Source of the DNA: Spirochaetota bacterium
GTDB lineage: Bacteria; Spirochaetota; Leptospiria; Turneriellales; Turneriellaceae
Direction: 5' to 3'
Length of the DNA stretch: 13,360 nt
NCBI GenBank assembly: GCA_963205035.1
Contig: CAUJII010000187.1
Span: 1 to 13,360 of the forward strand
The position numbers and the translations under genes are program-made. Shown in pieces: positions 12,732 through 13,360 of the stretch. Positions within the stretch are counted from its first letter, which is position 1. The number at the start of each line of letters is the position of its first letter. The notes beneath the pieces were generated by a model. The model did no database searches, was not told where the DNA came from, and saw only the letters and a program-made list of their open reading frames with translations.

Positions 12732-13166
12732 ATGGAAATCAACACTTTGAACCCTTATCTCTTTCCGCAACGCGAGACGCCGCGTGTCTCGCGCGCCGAC
12801 AACACATCGAAGGCGACTTTTAAGGATTTACTCAATGGTCTTGTTCCAAAAAACTTAGAGGGCAAAATTTCATCCGATGCTTTTAGCCGGGTTCCCGACA
12901 GAGAAAAAATTTTGGCTCATGTGGGGTCCAACCCCGAACGGCAAAAAATGTTCGAGGCGGCGCGGCAATTCGAGAATTTTTTTCTCGAAAAAATGTTCCG
13001 CGAGATGCGCAAGAACATGGGTAAGAACGATATTTTGCACGGGGGGTCTGCCGAAGATATTTTTCAAGACATGCTTTTGACAGAACGCGTTAATAAACTG
13101 ACGCAGACAGCGACTCTGGGCTTGGCGGAGCAGATTTATACGCAGATGCAGAGGAGCGGTTCTTAA
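12732..13166 (+). CDS. flgJ: FlgJ-type rod-binding protein (rod domain only)
   Basis: A 144-residue protein with the rod-binding domain of FlgJ. The conserved stretch is AARQFENFFLEKMFREMRKN (about 76-95), followed by GGSAEDIFQDMLLTERVNKL and a final helix GLAEQIYTQMQ. The C-terminal muramidase domain of enterobacterial FlgJ is absent; a rod-only form is usual in spirochaetes and many other phyla. It is a cytosol-to-rod export protein that caps or scaffolds rod growth, with no signal peptide. It has a good ribosome binding site and lies 12 bases after flgI. It closes the recognisable flagellar set in this window. Confidence 0.9.
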   Translation: MEINTLNPYLFPQRETPRVSRADNTSKATFKDLLNGLVPKNLEGKISSDAFSRVPDREKILAHVGSNPERQKMFEAARQFENFFLEKMFREMRKNMGKNDILHGGSAEDIFQDMLLTERVNKLTQTATLGLAEQIYTQMQRSGS

Positions 13167-13187
13167 GTCAAACCGCATTAAATAAAA

Positions 13188-13360
13188 ATGCGCGGATGCA
13201 GGAAAATGCGAAGCGGTCTAAGTCTGGCGTTGACTGCGAGATTTGAAATCCGAGTTCTTCTGGCAGCAGTTCCAGCTCTCTGTCTTTTCTTTTTCTTGAG
13301 TGGGGTTCTTCCCGCAGCTTTGAGTGCACAAGGCGATACGAGTGTAAATACCACAACAAA
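13188..13360 (+). CDS. Partial secreted protein, cut by the window end
   Basis: An open frame running off the right edge, starting 21 bases after flgJ. ATG at 13188 gives 57 visible residues; ATG at 13206 gives 51. The visible part has a long signal peptide with the core VLLAAVPALCLFFFLSGVL and likely cleavage in AALSAQG, then Thr/Asn-rich sequence. There is no lipobox. The spacing suggests co-transcription with the flagellar operon, so an envelope or periplasmic-flagellum role is possible but cannot be shown. A 6-bp stem (CGCATT/AATGCG, 13174-13192) covers the first ATG, and AGGA lies just before the second; neither start is convincing. Confidence 0.55.
   Translation, partial: MRGCRKMRSGLSLALTARFEIRVLLAAVPALCLFFFLSGVLPAALSAQGDTSVNTTT

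Noticed and set aside
13168..13359. Minus-strand open frame at the right edge
   Set aside because: Opposes a frame with a clear signal peptide and shows no recognisable protein features.

Overview
The window reads as a chromosomal segment of a diderm, flagellated, menaquinone-using bacterium, most likely a spirochaete of the Leptospirales. This assignment is an inference. The evidence is a flgG-flgA-flgH-flgI-flgJ run with a rod-binding-only FlgJ, P- and L-ring genes, an LptB ATPase that implies LPS export, relaxed lipoboxes, and a PASTA-protein/ribulose-phosphate-epimerase pair. Treponema and Borrelia normally lack LPS export and P/L rings, whereas Leptospira keeps them. Base composition looks close to balanced by eye, so a typical low-GC Leptospira is less likely than a relative.

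Layout. (1) 41-406, plus: a STAS anti-sigma-antagonist-like protein. (2) 527-4926, minus: a seven-gene run, read right to left as PASTA membrane protein, rpe, small lipoprotein, mqnD, then a three-gene cassette of a 3-TM protein, an ECF sigma factor and a 2-TM protein. Most junctions overlap or abut. A hairpin plus T-tract at 386-413 could end this run and lies inside the 3' end of the facing STAS gene. (3) 4927-5206: a non-coding stretch with a hairpin, a perfect 14-bp palindrome, and a 212-bp imperfect palindromic element with 18-bp terminal inverted repeats that touches the Hpt stop codon. (4) 5207-5548, minus: a stand-alone Hpt phosphotransfer protein. (5) 5652-9013, plus: a second STAS protein, an M15B peptidase lipoprotein, an Old-Yellow-Enzyme-type oxidoreductase that carries an in-frame short-repeat insertion, and lptB. 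(6) 9048-9218, minus: a 56-residue secreted Lys/Ala-rich peptide. (7) 9320-13166, plus: the flagellar rod/ring operon flgG-flgA-flgH-flgI-flgJ. (8) From 13188: the start of a secreted protein cut by the window end.

The flagellar genes supply the distal rod (FlgG), the P-ring chaperone (FlgA), the L-ring (FlgH), the P-ring (FlgI) and the rod cap/binding protein (FlgJ). The STAS, Hpt and ECF genes are regulatory, but their partners (kinases, phosphatases, response regulators) are not in the window.

The most unusual feature is a 33-bp tandem array of about 7.5 units wedged between flgH and the signal peptide of flgI. Each unit is a short hairpin plus an 11-base spacer. The array stays open in the flgI frame and would add about 90 residues to FlgI if translated. 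The 212-bp palindromic element and the insertion in the oxidoreductase gene suggest a genome that tolerates small repeat elements. No new multi-gene defence or metabolic system was found.
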